DNA from: Cycloclasticus pugetii PS-1
GTDB lineage: Bacteria > Pseudomonadota > Gammaproteobacteria > Methylococcales > Cycloclasticaceae
Assembly: GCF_000384415.1 (NCBI RefSeq)
Contig: NZ_ARVU01000001.1
Span: 496,001 to 560,000 of the forward strand
DNA length: 64,000 nt
Direction: 5' to 3'
Shown: one piece after another, positions 7,151 through 14,825 of the stretch
Layout of the letters: every line of letters begins with the position of its first letter
Position numbering within the stretch: the first letter of the stretch is position 1
Notes under the pieces: model-generated
The model's input: only the letters and a program-made list of their open reading frames with translations
What the model was told of the DNA's origin: nothing
The model's database searches: none
Program-made: the position numbers and the translations under genes

Positions 7151-8065
7151 ATGAGTACAAAAAACCCAGCAACGAGTGAAGAATATTTCGAATCTCTTAG
7201 GGTTGCACCCAGTTTAGCCATTCCGACGACCCTTATTTTTATACTGTCTCTGTCTGGCATTATTGCTGTTTGGTATTATGCCTTAAACGGAATTTTGCCC
7301 TTATGGTCAGGGGCTATCATCAATGGGCTTTTAAGTTATTGGATGTTTAGCATTATTCATGATGCGTCGCACCATTCTTTATCGAGCAATAAATTCCTTA
7401 ATGAAGCTATCGGTTCAGTTGGTTTGTTTTTCTTATTCCCTTATGCGCCAATGGTTGCACTTAGATGGGTACATAATAAGCACCACATCCACGCCAATGG
7501 GCCAATGGACCCCGATGTTTACGAGCATGAGGCCAAATGGTGGCAAGTGCCTTTTAAATGGTCTTGTTTTGACGGGTACTACATCTATTATTTCTTTAAG
7601 TATGGAATGAGAGTTGTAAAAAGACATGCTAAAGCACTTATTGTTTTTTATACGCTACTAATAACAGGTTTCGTCATTGCTTTATACTTTGGTTTGGGAC
7701 TTGAGTTGCTTATGTTGTGGTTCATTCCTAGCCGGATTGCTTTATTTATGATTGCAGTAGTTTTTGTTATTTTGCCGCATGCGCCTAATAAAGTGGGTCA
7801 GGAAGAAGATAAATATATGGCAACGACGATGCGAATGGGTTGGGAGTGGTTATTGACACCGCTGTTGGTTTATCAGAACTACCATTTAATTCATCACTTA
7901 TATCCAGAAATACCTTTTTATAAGATGCATAAGGCTTGGTATTTAAAATATGATGAAATTAATGCGCATAATGTTAGTTTTCAAACAGCATTTGGCGTAG
8001 CTCCTGCTAACCTTGAATCACATCTTAATTTCGATCATTCAAAGCATACTGTTGAGCCTGCTTGA
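7151..8065 (+). CDS. Membrane di-iron fatty-acid desaturase/hydroxylase-type protein
   Basis: A 304-residue integral membrane protein with the three histidine boxes of the desaturase/alkane-hydroxylase superfamily: HDASHH (around residue 71), HNKHHIHAN (around 108) and YHLIHHLYP (around 245). About four to five membrane segments separate them. Start is the ATG behind a strong AGGAGAG site. The compact length and the HXXHH-NxN arrangement recall beta-carotene hydroxylase or short desaturases rather than AlkB. Lying between a divergent AraC regulator and its own terminator, it forms a one-gene unit. The substrate, a membrane lipid or a hydrocarbon, cannot be read from the sequence. Confidence 0.8.
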   Translation: MSTKNPATSEEYFESLRVAPSLAIPTTLIFILSLSGIIAVWYYALNGILPLWSGAIINGLLSYWMFSIIHDASHHSLSSNKFLNEAIGSVGLFFLFPYAPMVALRWVHNKHHIHANGPMDPDVYEHEAKWWQVPFKWSCFDGYYIYYFFKYGMRVVKRHAKALIVFYTLLITGFVIALYFGLGLELLMLWFIPSRIALFMIAVVFVILPHAPNKVGQEEDKYMATTMRMGWEWLLTPLLVYQNYHLIHHLYPEIPFYKMHKAWYLKYDEINAHNVSFQTAFGVAPANLESHLNFDHSKHTVEPA

Positions 8066-8087
8066 TTGCATAGATTGATTGTTCAAT

Positions 8088-8115
8088 AAAAAAGCACTCC
8101 TAGGAGTGCTTTTTT
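8088..8115 (+). terminator. Intrinsic terminator after the desaturase gene
   Basis: Perfect inverted repeat GCACTCC-TA-GGAGTGC flanked by A and T runs; it would work in both directions. Confidence 0.85.
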
Positions 8116-8618
8116 ATTGTCTGTTATAAAGGGGCGAAAATGTTATTGGGGTTTATAAGGCGTTTTAGTAACTGTTATTAAGAGTCAGTTTGAGAATGTC
8201 GAAATGATATTTATTGGTTTGTTAAGTGCTTTTTGAATAATTTAGGGGTATAAAACAAACGAGGTTTGGAGAGATGATGAGTGTTGATAATAATATGACT
8301 CGTTAAGAGTGTTTTTCATTTCTCGGAAAACACCGGTATTGGTTGGTTTAACAACAGTTACGTTATTGGCAATTATGGTCGATGATAGTAGTGGTTTGGT
8401 AACTGGTTGCTAGCTAATAGCGTGTTAATGATCATAAATAAGCAGCTTTATTAAATTAGCTTTTTATGGAAGTTTTTGAATTTTTATCAAGTAAATGATG
8501 TAAGTCATGGCTGGAAAAGTTTATATTGATATAGTTCAATTACTCAAACGACAGAGTTAGTTGAGAATAAGATTAATGATGCAGCCGAGTTAACAGGCTG
8601 ATAAAAGGAGAATAAAGA
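8116..8618. other. Intergenic region upstream of the Rieske dioxygenase genes
   Basis: About 500 AT-rich bases without a supported gene. It must hold the dioxygenase promoter. A ten-codon frame with a GGAGAG site (8274-8306) and a following GTG frame of 34 codons ending at 8413, hydrophobic in the middle (LVGLTTVTLLAIMV), may be a leader peptide, a tiny membrane peptide or remnants of a lost gene. I see no sigma-54 type -24/-12 element and no convincing regulator palindrome. Confidence 0.4.
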
Positions 8619-9980
8619 ATGGGTAAACAAAATAAAATCGATTTTGGGAGCTATTTGATCGAGGATAAAGAGCAGGGTATTTACCGTGCTGATAGAAGGG
8701 TCTTCACTGACGAAGAAATTTTTGACATGGAAATGAAAACCATTTTTGAAAAAAACTGGGTTTATCTTTGCCATGAAAGCCAAATTAAAAACCCCAATGA
8801 TTTCTTTACAACATATATGGGGCGTCAACCCGTTATTATTACGCGTGATAAAGACGGTGAAATCCATGGCTTTATTAATGCCTGTTCACACAGGGGTGCG
8901 CAACTGGTAAACACTGCATGTGGTAATAAGCGTAAAATGGTTTGCCCATTTCATATGTGGACGTACGACATGAAAGGGAAATTACTGGATTGTGGTGAGC
9001 ATAAAAACAGTGTCGGCTATAGTGAGAGCTTCGATAAAGATAATTTAGGCCTTCAAACAATAGGTGATATTGAAAGCTACAGAGGTTTTGTTTTTGGTGT
9101 GCTGGATGACAATGCATGTAGTTTAAAAGAGTTCTTAGGCGAGGCGACGCACTCGATAGATCTACTTGTAGATCAGGCTGAGGGAGGCCTAGAGGTGTTA
9201 CCGGGTATAACAACCTATACCTATAATGGAAATTGGAAATTACAGGCGGAAAATGGTGTGGATGGTTATCATTTAGAAGCTATTCATGGCAATTATGTAA
9301 TGACATTAGCCAATCGTAAAAAAATCCAAGCAGAGAATGACGCAGTGAAAGCAGCAGATGTGGGCGCGATGTCGACAGGATCTACTGGGGAGCTACCGGG
9401 TGGTTATTATCACTTTGGGAATGGTCATGTGATGTTATGGGGAAAATTCCCTAGTGCCCAAGATCGTCCACTTTATGTTGGTGGGCAGATGCCAGCGCTA
9501 CGAGAAAAATTTGGAGAGGCGCGAGCAGAATTTATGGCGGGTTTTTTACGTAATACCTGCATCTATCCAAACGTATTCTTAATGGATCAAATGAGTACGC
9601 AGATTCGCCATTTCCGCCCTATTTCTGTTGATAAAACAGAAGTAACAACCTATTGTGTTGCACCGGTTGGGGAGTCAGATGAAGCCCGTGAGCGCCGTAT
9701 TCGGCAGTATGAGGATTTCTTTAATGCAACAGGCATGGCAACACCGGATGATTTAACAGCATTCAATAACAGCCAGATAGGCTTTATGGGTGAAAAACAA
9801 CGTTGGAGTGATATGTGTCGTGGGGCAATGAATACGGTTGAAGGGCCAGAAAAAGTTGCTAAAACTGTTGGAATTAACCCTGTTGAGTCAGGTACTAACC
9901 TTGAAGATGAAGGTATTATGGTTGCGCAGCATAAGCGGTGGGCCGAGATGATGGCTGAAGGCCAAGCGGAGGAAAGTTAA
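8619..9980 (+). CDS. Aromatic ring-hydroxylating dioxygenase alpha subunit (benzoate/toluate BenA/XylX type)
   Basis: A 453-residue Rieske non-haem iron oxygenase. The Rieske cluster ligands are Cys89, His91, Cys109 and His112 (CSHRG and CPFH). The catalytic iron site is ENGVDGYHLEAIH, with bridging Asp215 and ligands His218 and His223. Length and the ITTYTYNGNWKLQAENG and TGSTGELPGGYY segments fit the benzoate/toluate/anthranilate group better than naphthalene dioxygenase. It would add O2 to a benzoate-like ring to give a cis-diol. The beta gene starts one base after its stop. No cis-diol dehydrogenase (BenD/XylL) gene is adjacent, so that step is missing here. Start ATG has an AAAGGAGAA site. 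Confidence 0.9.
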   Translation: MGKQNKIDFGSYLIEDKEQGIYRADRRVFTDEEIFDMEMKTIFEKNWVYLCHESQIKNPNDFFTTYMGRQPVIITRDKDGEIHGFINACSHRGAQLVNTACGNKRKMVCPFHMWTYDMKGKLLDCGEHKNSVGYSESFDKDNLGLQTIGDIESYRGFVFGVLDDNACSLKEFLGEATHSIDLLVDQAEGGLEVLPGITTYTYNGNWKLQAENGVDGYHLEAIHGNYVMTLANRKKIQAENDAVKAADVGAMSTGSTGELPGGYYHFGNGHVMLWGKFPSAQDRPLYVGGQMPALREKFGEARAEFMAGFLRNTCIYPNVFLMDQMSTQIRHFRPISVDKTEVTTYCVAPVGESDEARERRIRQYEDFFNATGMATPDDLTAFNNSQIGFMGEKQRWSDMCRGAMNTVEGPEKVAKTVGINPVESGTNLEDEGIMVAQHKRWAEMMAEGQAEES

Positions 9981-9981
9981 G

Positions 9982-10473
9982 ATGGATTCAGTATTAAAAG
10001 AACAAGCCATAGATGTAATTATTAATGAGGCTGCCGCTCTAGACCATAAGCAGTGGGATGATTGGATTAATTTATATACAAAAGATGCTACCTATTGGAT
10101 GCCATCATGGATTGATGAATATACTCAAACGAGTAACCCTAAGCGTGAAATTTCATTGATTTATTATGGTAATCGCTCAGGTCTTGAGGATAGGGTGTAT
10201 AGAATCAGAACAGAATTGGCTTATTCTGCAAGTCCATTACCTAGAACGTGTCATATGAACAGCAACTTTAGAGTGTCTGAAAATGATGAAGGTGAGATTG
10301 TTGTTCATTCGTCTTGGGTGACACACAGTTATCATTCTAAAGTGAGTCGTAATGCTTTTGGTGTTCAAGAGCACCGTTTACGTAAAGTGGATGGTGAGTT
10401 GAAAATCTGCTATAGAAAAATCACGTTACACAATGATGTTGTTGATACTGTATTAGATGTTTATAGTGTTTAG
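9982..10473 (+). CDS. Aromatic ring-hydroxylating dioxygenase beta subunit (BenB/XylY type)
   Basis: A 163-residue SnoaL-like small subunit that packs with the alpha subunit in an alpha3-beta3 hexamer and has no cofactor of its own. Typical stretches are LDHKQWDDWINLYTKDATYW near the N-terminus, ISLIYYGNRSGLEDRVYRI in the middle and FGVQEHRLRKVDGELKI near the end. It lies directly after the alpha gene and is followed by an intrinsic terminator, so the oxygenase is transcribed without its electron-transfer genes. Confidence 0.88.
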   Translation: MDSVLKEQAIDVIINEAAALDHKQWDDWINLYTKDATYWMPSWIDEYTQTSNPKREISLIYYGNRSGLEDRVYRIRTELAYSASPLPRTCHMNSNFRVSENDEGEIVVHSSWVTHSYHSKVSRNAFGVQEHRLRKVDGELKICYRKITLHNDVVDTVLDVYSV

Positions 10474-10501
10474 TATATAAAGTAAAAGTACTATATAAAG
10501 C

Positions 10502-10536
10502 AAAAAGCCCTAGCAGCCTTGTCGCTAGGGCTTTTT
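10502..10536 (+). terminator. Intrinsic terminator after the dioxygenase beta gene
   Basis: AAAAAGCCCTAGC pairs with GCTAGGGCTTTTTT across a nine-base loop. The same GCCCTA core is used in the terminator at 20087-20121. Confidence 0.88.
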
Positions 10537-10905
10537 TATTTGCCCTACAGTCGACTTTGTAAAGGTAATGTATATAAGCTTTTTTAATATAGGGTCTTGA
10601 ATGTTCTTTTATAGGGTTAGGATTTGCTTCAATAAATAAAGTTGTATTTTACTAATTTTGTATAATATAAAAGAGATTGGATTTTCTATTGTGCAAGGAA
10701 TTCGTTTCGCAAGATAAACTGACTAAGGTTGCGGTGACGAGTATGAAGTGCATTGTTTAACTAAGGGAGACTAGTTATGGCTATATGTTTAGTGAGTTCA
10801 ATAGAAAAATTAAAAAAGTGAGCAGTGCGCTCATGATATAAAAAGTATCGGGCTTGGTTGTTGTTACCATGTTATGTGCTTTAATTATTAAAAAGAGAGT
10901 TTTGG
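10537..10905. other. Intergenic region upstream of the reductase gene, with a possible 14-codon leader frame
   Basis: Some 370 AT-rich bases. At 10777-10821 a 14-codon frame (MAICLVSSIEKLKK) has a good GGGAG site seven bases upstream. Its stop lies in a small hairpin TGAGC-AGTGC-GCTCA at 10819-10833. This could be a leader peptide or chance. No other gene is supported. Confidence 0.35.
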
Positions 10906-11625
10906 ATGGAAGTAACGCATAAGGGGCAAGTCGTTTATTCTGGCTTTGTCAGCAAGGGTATTATTTTACTTAGAATTGAACTGCTTGAGCCTAAGTCGCT
11001 CGAATTTAAAGCCGGTCAATATTTGGCGGTCTTATTACCAAATTTGGATAAGGCGTCATATTATTCAATTGCCTCTTCACCGAATAAAAAAGGTGAGGTG
11101 GAGCTGTTAGTGAAAGAAGATAAGTTGGGAACAGGTGCGGCTTATTTATATTCACTAAAAGCCGGTGATGTTGTTCAATTACACATGCCAATGGGTGACG
11201 CTTATTTACGGGAAGACAGTAAGCGGAATTTGATCTTTGTGGCGGGGGCATCTGGTGCAAGTTATATTCGTTCGATGATTCATTATTTGGATGAGACCGG
11301 TCAATTAGCTAATCGTGAAGTGCGTTATTTTTTAGGTTGTCGTGAAGAGAGTGAGTTACTAGAGTCTGATTTTATGCAGGCTTTAGCAGAGAAATATAGC
11401 GGCTTCCATTATCACCCGGCTTTATCGCACCAAGAAGATTGGGAGGGGCATACGGGCTTAATTACAGAAGTTGTTGATCGACTAACGCCTAATGATCTGT
11501 CTGAGTGGCAAGTCTATAGTGCTGGTTCACCTGCAATGGTGAAAGCAGTGGCAGACGAACTGATTGCAAATAAGAATTTGAAGCCATCAGCATTCTTTTC
11601 AGACTTATATACTCCAGAAGTTTAA
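10906..11625 (+). CDS. Stand-alone FNR-family flavin/ferredoxin reductase (Fre/BenC C-terminal type)
   Basis: A 239-residue NAD(P)H reductase made of an FAD-binding barrel (YYSIASSP near residue 57) and a nucleotide-binding domain (FVAGASGASYIRSM near residue 109, YSAGSPAMV near the C-terminus). It equals the C-terminal two-thirds of BenC/XylZ but lacks their fused 2Fe-2S domain; length and the GASYIRS block also recall flavin reductase Fre. The usual Arg of the FAD motif (RxYS) is Ser here. It lies 12 bases before the ferredoxin gene, so it could reduce that ferredoxin, serve the upstream oxygenase, or supply reduced flavin to the luciferase-like monooxygenase at 20204-21235. Confidence 0.8.
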   Translation: MEVTHKGQVVYSGFVSKGIILLRIELLEPKSLEFKAGQYLAVLLPNLDKASYYSIASSPNKKGEVELLVKEDKLGTGAAYLYSLKAGDVVQLHMPMGDAYLREDSKRNLIFVAGASGASYIRSMIHYLDETGQLANREVRYFLGCREESELLESDFMQALAEKYSGFHYHPALSHQEDWEGHTGLITEVVDRLTPNDLSEWQVYSAGSPAMVKAVADELIANKNLKPSAFFSDLYTPEV

Positions 11626-11637
11626 CGACTTGTATTA

Positions 11638-12003
11638 ATGCTAATGACTGATGCAGTGCGTGATGAAGCTCAAAATTTTGTTATCACAATAGAAAACACA
11701 GGGGAAAGCTTTAAGTGCCAATCAGATCGACATCTTTTATCTGCAATGTCGAGAATGGGTAAAAAAGGTATCCCGTCGGGTTGTCAGGGAGGGGGTTGTG
11801 GTGTTTGTAAAATACAAATAAATTCTGGATTGTATGACACTAAAAAAATGAGCAGGGCGCATGTATCTGCCGATGAGGAAGCATCTGGCTGTGTCTTGGC
11901 GTGTAGAGTGTTCCCCCGCAGCGACCTGAGTTTGAGCGTTATTGGTAAGTTACAAAAAAACATTGTAAAGAAAAGTACTAAAACACCCTGGTCCACATCT
12001 TAA
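11638..12003 (+). CDS. xylT: XylT-like 2Fe-2S plant-type ferredoxin (catechol 2,3-dioxygenase reactivation)
   Basis: A 121-residue chloroplast-type ferredoxin. The cluster cysteines lie in GCQGGGCGVCKI (the CxxxxCxxC spacing) plus a fourth in VLACRVFP. The MSRAHVSADEEA segment after the cluster motif is characteristic of XylT/DmpQ/NahT, which re-reduce the iron of catechol 2,3-dioxygenase after oxidative inactivation. As in the TOL operon it lies just before the ring-cleavage gene. An electron-carrier role for the split dioxygenase system is also possible. A terminator separates it from the next gene. Confidence 0.82.
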   Translation: MLMTDAVRDEAQNFVITIENTGESFKCQSDRHLLSAMSRMGKKGIPSGCQGGGCGVCKIQINSGLYDTKKMSRAHVSADEEASGCVLACRVFPRSDLSLSVIGKLQKNIVKKSTKTPWSTS

Positions 12004-12036
12004 TGACCTAAAACCGCAATAAATAACCTTGTATTG

Positions 12037-12062
12037 AAAAGCCCTTATAGATAAGGGCTTTT
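12037..12062 (+). terminator. Intrinsic terminator after the ferredoxin gene
   Basis: AAAAGCCCTTAT pairs with ATAAGGGCTTTT over a two-base gap; a short T tract follows. Confidence 0.8.
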
Positions 12063-12064
12063 CT

Positions 12065-12135
12065 GATTTAAATCAATGCAATATGAGGTATATCTTGCCA
12101 CCATCAGGTCGGTAATTATTTGCGATTTAAATCAA
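12065..12135. repeat. Two copies of the palindrome GATTTAAATC upstream of the first ring-cleavage gene
   Basis: GATTTAAATCAA occurs at 12065-12076 and again at 12124-12135. Each copy contains a perfect ten-base palindrome; they begin 59 bases apart, close to whole helical turns. The second copy ends just before the ribosome site of the gene. Possible operators or chance in AT-rich DNA. Confidence 0.4.
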
Positions 12136-12149
12136 GAAGAGGAGATATT

Positions 12150-13094
12150 ATGGGTGTCATGAGAATAAGCCATATCAATATCCGTGTTTTGGATATGGAG
12201 GCGTCTGTAAAACATTACGTAAATGTAATTGGTATGAAAGTAGTACATACAGATACGGCAGGCAATGTTTATTTGAAATGTTGGGATGAGTGGGATAAAT
12301 ATTCCGTGATTTTGACTGAGGCTGATATAGCAGGAGTGATAAACCTGGGCTATAAAGTAGAAAGCAATGCGGATTTGGATGAGTTTAAAAGGCGCATTAC
12401 TCAGTACGGTGTTGTGGTAGAGGATATTGCGGAAGGGGGGCTGCCATTTGTTGGCCGCGTATTAAAATTTAATATACCTAGTGGGCATGAAATGTATCTA
12501 TATGCCGAGAAAGAATATGTTGGTACTGAGGTAGGTGCGGTTAACCCAGAACCCTGGCCGGATGGTTTGCAAGGAGCCGGCGTACATTGGCTAGATCACG
12601 CCTTGCTAATGAGTGAGTTCGACCTTGGTAACGGGGTTAATAAGGTTGAAGAAAATACGAGATTCATGATCGATGTTTTAGATTTTTATCTGGTAGAGCA
12701 AATCTTGGTTGGGCCTGAAGGCAATGAGCAATTGGCAACATGGTTATCGGTTAGTAATACACCGCATGATATTGCCTTTGTTGGTGGGCCTATTAATGGT
12801 TTACATCATCTCGCCTTCTATATGGATAGTTGGGATGATGTGTTAAAGGCCGCCGATGTTATGGGTAAGAATAAAGTGAAAATTGATGTGACACCACAAC
12901 GGCATGGGGTAACAAGAGGCTACACAATTTATTTCTTTGACCCATCAGGAAATAGAAACGAAACCTTCGGAGGCTTAGGCTACTTGGCGCAACGCGATAG
13001 ACCAGTGACGACTTGGACCGAAGACCAGATCGGCAGTGGTATTTTCTACCATACGGGTGTTTTGAATGAAACCTTCACAACAGTATATACATAA
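12150..13094 (+). CDS. Catechol 2,3-dioxygenase, divergent copy (first extradiol dioxygenase)
   Basis: A 314-residue type I extradiol dioxygenase that opens catechol to 2-hydroxymuconic semialdehyde using Fe(II). Start is the ATG at 12150 behind AGAGGAG, not an upstream TTG. Iron ligands are His150, His220 and Glu271; the second-shell residues His206, His252 and Tyr261 also match XylE. The N-terminal domain has drifted: the DHMAFKV block of the second copy reads INLGYKV here, and insertions follow residue 155. Flanking terminators make it a one-gene unit. It may prefer substituted or bicyclic catechols (inference). Confidence 0.9.
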   Translation: MGVMRISHINIRVLDMEASVKHYVNVIGMKVVHTDTAGNVYLKCWDEWDKYSVILTEADIAGVINLGYKVESNADLDEFKRRITQYGVVVEDIAEGGLPFVGRVLKFNIPSGHEMYLYAEKEYVGTEVGAVNPEPWPDGLQGAGVHWLDHALLMSEFDLGNGVNKVEENTRFMIDVLDFYLVEQILVGPEGNEQLATWLSVSNTPHDIAFVGGPINGLHHLAFYMDSWDDVLKAADVMGKNKVKIDVTPQRHGVTRGYTIYFFDPSGNRNETFGGLGYLAQRDRPVTTWTEDQIGSGIFYHTGVLNETFTTVYT

Positions 13095-13133
13095 GCAAAA
13101 ACGATATGTGAATTGTTGATTTGTTATACATCT

Positions 13134-13168
13134 AAAAAAGCCACGTAAGGTACTTGCGTGGCTTTTTT
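13134..13168 (+). terminator. Intrinsic terminator between the two ring-cleavage genes
   Basis: AAAAAAGCCACG pairs with CGTGGCTTTTTT, with further pairing inside the loop. Confidence 0.88.
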
Positions 13169-13284
13169 AGCCAATTGAATCAACGAAATGGCCTTAAACT
13201 GAGGGGCTAAAAAGTCATCATTTAAATAAAGCATAATTAATAATGATCAACTTTGAATGACAGGGGGTAAAGGATGTTGTGAGG

Positions 13285-13322
13285 CAATATGGTATTAGAA
13301 GCTTTCCAACAATATGGTATTA
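13285..13322. repeat. Direct repeat CAATATGGTATTA upstream of the second ring-cleavage gene
   Basis: The 13-base sequence occurs at 13285-13297 and 13310-13322, 25 bases start to start, within the 340-base gap 13095-13434 that otherwise holds only a terminator and the ribosome site. A related CAATATGAGGTAT is at 12079-12091 before the first copy of the gene. A candidate regulator site. Confidence 0.45.
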
Positions 13323-13434
13323 TGTGTGATTGGGCTTTTACAAAAAATTGTATCGCGGTAAAGTGTGTTGATCGCATTAAATAGTTATAGTGCAACGTAA
13401 TTTCAAAAAATTAATAGAGATAGGAGAGCTAACC

Positions 13435-14355
13435 ATGGCAATGACAGGTATTTTACGTCCAGGACATACCCAACTAAGAGTGTTGGATATGGAAGAATCA
13501 CTAAACCATTATTGTGAAAATATTGGTCTGATAGAAACTGACCGAGATGATCAGGGTCGTGTCTATCTTAAATGTTGGGATGAGCAAGATAAGTTTTCGC
13601 TAGTATTGGAGCCTTCAGATCGCTCAGGTATGGACCACATGGCGTTTAAAGTCGCAACAGAGCAAGATTTGTGGCGTTATGAGTCTAATGTTAAAAACTT
13701 TGGTATTGAAACAAAAAGAATTCCTGCTGGCGAATTAAAGGGCTGTGGTGAACGGGTTCGCTTTGTCGCGCCTGCTGGTCATACCTTTGATTTATATGCT
13801 GAAAAAGAACAAGTGGGTAACGGTCTTCCAACCACTAACCCTGCTCCTTGGCCAAGAGGTTTGAAAGGAATGGAGCCCATTCGTTTTGATCATTGTTTAT
13901 TGTATGGTAATAATTTTGAAGAAAACTTTAAATTTTTTACCGAAGCATTAGATTTCCAATTAACTGAGCAAATAGTTGATGGTGAAACTCAACTGGCAGC
14001 ATTTTTAACGTGTAGCACTAAGGCGCATGATGTTGCCTTTATCCGTTCTGAAAAATCAGGTCAATTACACCATGCTTCATTTTTACTAAGTTCTTGGGAA
14101 GGCGTATTAAAAGCAGGTGATATTATTTCGATGGAAGATATTCCATTGGAAACTGGCCCAACACGACATGGTTTAACTCGAGGACAAACGATCTATTTCT
14201 TTGATCCATCGGGTAACCGTAACGAAGTATTCGCTGAAGATAGCTACGTGTATCCCGATAGCCCTGTCTTAACATGGACAGCAGATAATATTGGTCAGGC
14301 TATTTTCTATCACTCTCGTCAATTGGTTGAGAGTTTTATGGGCGTTACGTCTTAG
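13435..14355 (+). CDS. Catechol 2,3-dioxygenase (XylE/DmpB-like, second extradiol dioxygenase)
   Basis: A 306-residue extradiol dioxygenase close in length and layout to XylE. Start is the ATG at 13435 after AGGAGAG; an in-frame GTG at 13390 lacks a site. Iron ligands are His153, His213 and Glu264; His198, His245 and Tyr254 complete the known active-site set. It heads the run of lower-pathway genes, followed after four bases by the GlcG/HbpS-family gene, so this is probably the copy that serves the main catechol pathway. Confidence 0.93.
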   Translation: MAMTGILRPGHTQLRVLDMEESLNHYCENIGLIETDRDDQGRVYLKCWDEQDKFSLVLEPSDRSGMDHMAFKVATEQDLWRYESNVKNFGIETKRIPAGELKGCGERVRFVAPAGHTFDLYAEKEQVGNGLPTTNPAPWPRGLKGMEPIRFDHCLLYGNNFEENFKFFTEALDFQLTEQIVDGETQLAAFLTCSTKAHDVAFIRSEKSGQLHHASFLLSSWEGVLKAGDIISMEDIPLETGPTRHGLTRGQTIYFFDPSGNRNEVFAEDSYVYPDSPVLTWTADNIGQAIFYHSRQLVESFMGVTS

Positions 14356-14359
14356 TGTT

Positions 14360-14791
14360 ATGTCTAGCAGTATTGTAACTAAAAATATTTCCACCGAAGC
14401 AGCTTTTACTGCGGTGCAAGCTGCAGTCGAAAAAGCAAAAGAAATTGGCATTAACATTTGTGTGTCGGTTGTGGATCGCGGGGCGTCAGAAATGGCATTT
14501 TTGCGTATGAATAAGTCGTTTCTACCCTCCATGACAATTGCTAAGGATAAAGCGTACACAGCTGCAGGCTTTGGGTTTCCTACAATGCAGTGGGGTGAAG
14601 TGCTTCAAGGTAAGACCCAGTTGCAAGCGGGCATAGCTGGGCGACCGAATGTAGTGACTTTTGGTGGCGGTTTGCCAATTTTTGAAGGTGAAGACGTTAT
14701 AGGTGCGATTGGTGTCTCAGGTGGTTCAGAAGAAGAAGATATTCTTTGCGCGCAAGCTGGCGTAGATGCGATTGATTATGTCTTGGTTTAA
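14360..14791 (+). CDS. GlcG/HbpS family protein (DUF336) in the meta-cleavage operon
   Basis: A 143-residue small protein with the family pattern: a helical N-terminus, INICVSVVDRGASEMAF, MTIAKDKAYTAAGF and a Gly-rich GGGLPIFEGEDVIGAIGVSGGSEEED end. Start is the ATG at 14360, four bases after the dioxygenase stop; a longer frame from 14291 would overlap it. Homologues recur in aromatic catabolic operons (for example as NahX) and include haem-sensing HbpS. Function here is unknown; a role in sensing or handling iron, haem or oxidised flavin near the oxygen-sensitive dioxygenase is only a suggestion. Confidence 0.82.
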   Translation: MSSSIVTKNISTEAAFTAVQAAVEKAKEIGINICVSVVDRGASEMAFLRMNKSFLPSMTIAKDKAYTAAGFGFPTMQWGEVLQGKTQLQAGIAGRPNVVTFGGGLPIFEGEDVIGAIGVSGGSEEEDILCAQAGVDAIDYVLV

Positions 14792-14825
14792 TTACATTAT
14801 TATTTAGTAAAGGTTCTAAAAAAAT

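Noticed and set aside
8116-8618. Sigma-54 promoter for the dioxygenase genes
   Set aside because: No GG-N10-GC type -24/-12 element with the usual flanking bases was found.
12120-12149. TTG start extending the first catechol dioxygenase by ten residues
   Set aside because: The ATG at 12150 has AGAGGAG at good spacing and gives the family N-terminus.
13390-13434. GTG start extending the second catechol dioxygenase
   Set aside because: The ATG at 13435 has an AGGAGAG site and gives a length equal to the family.
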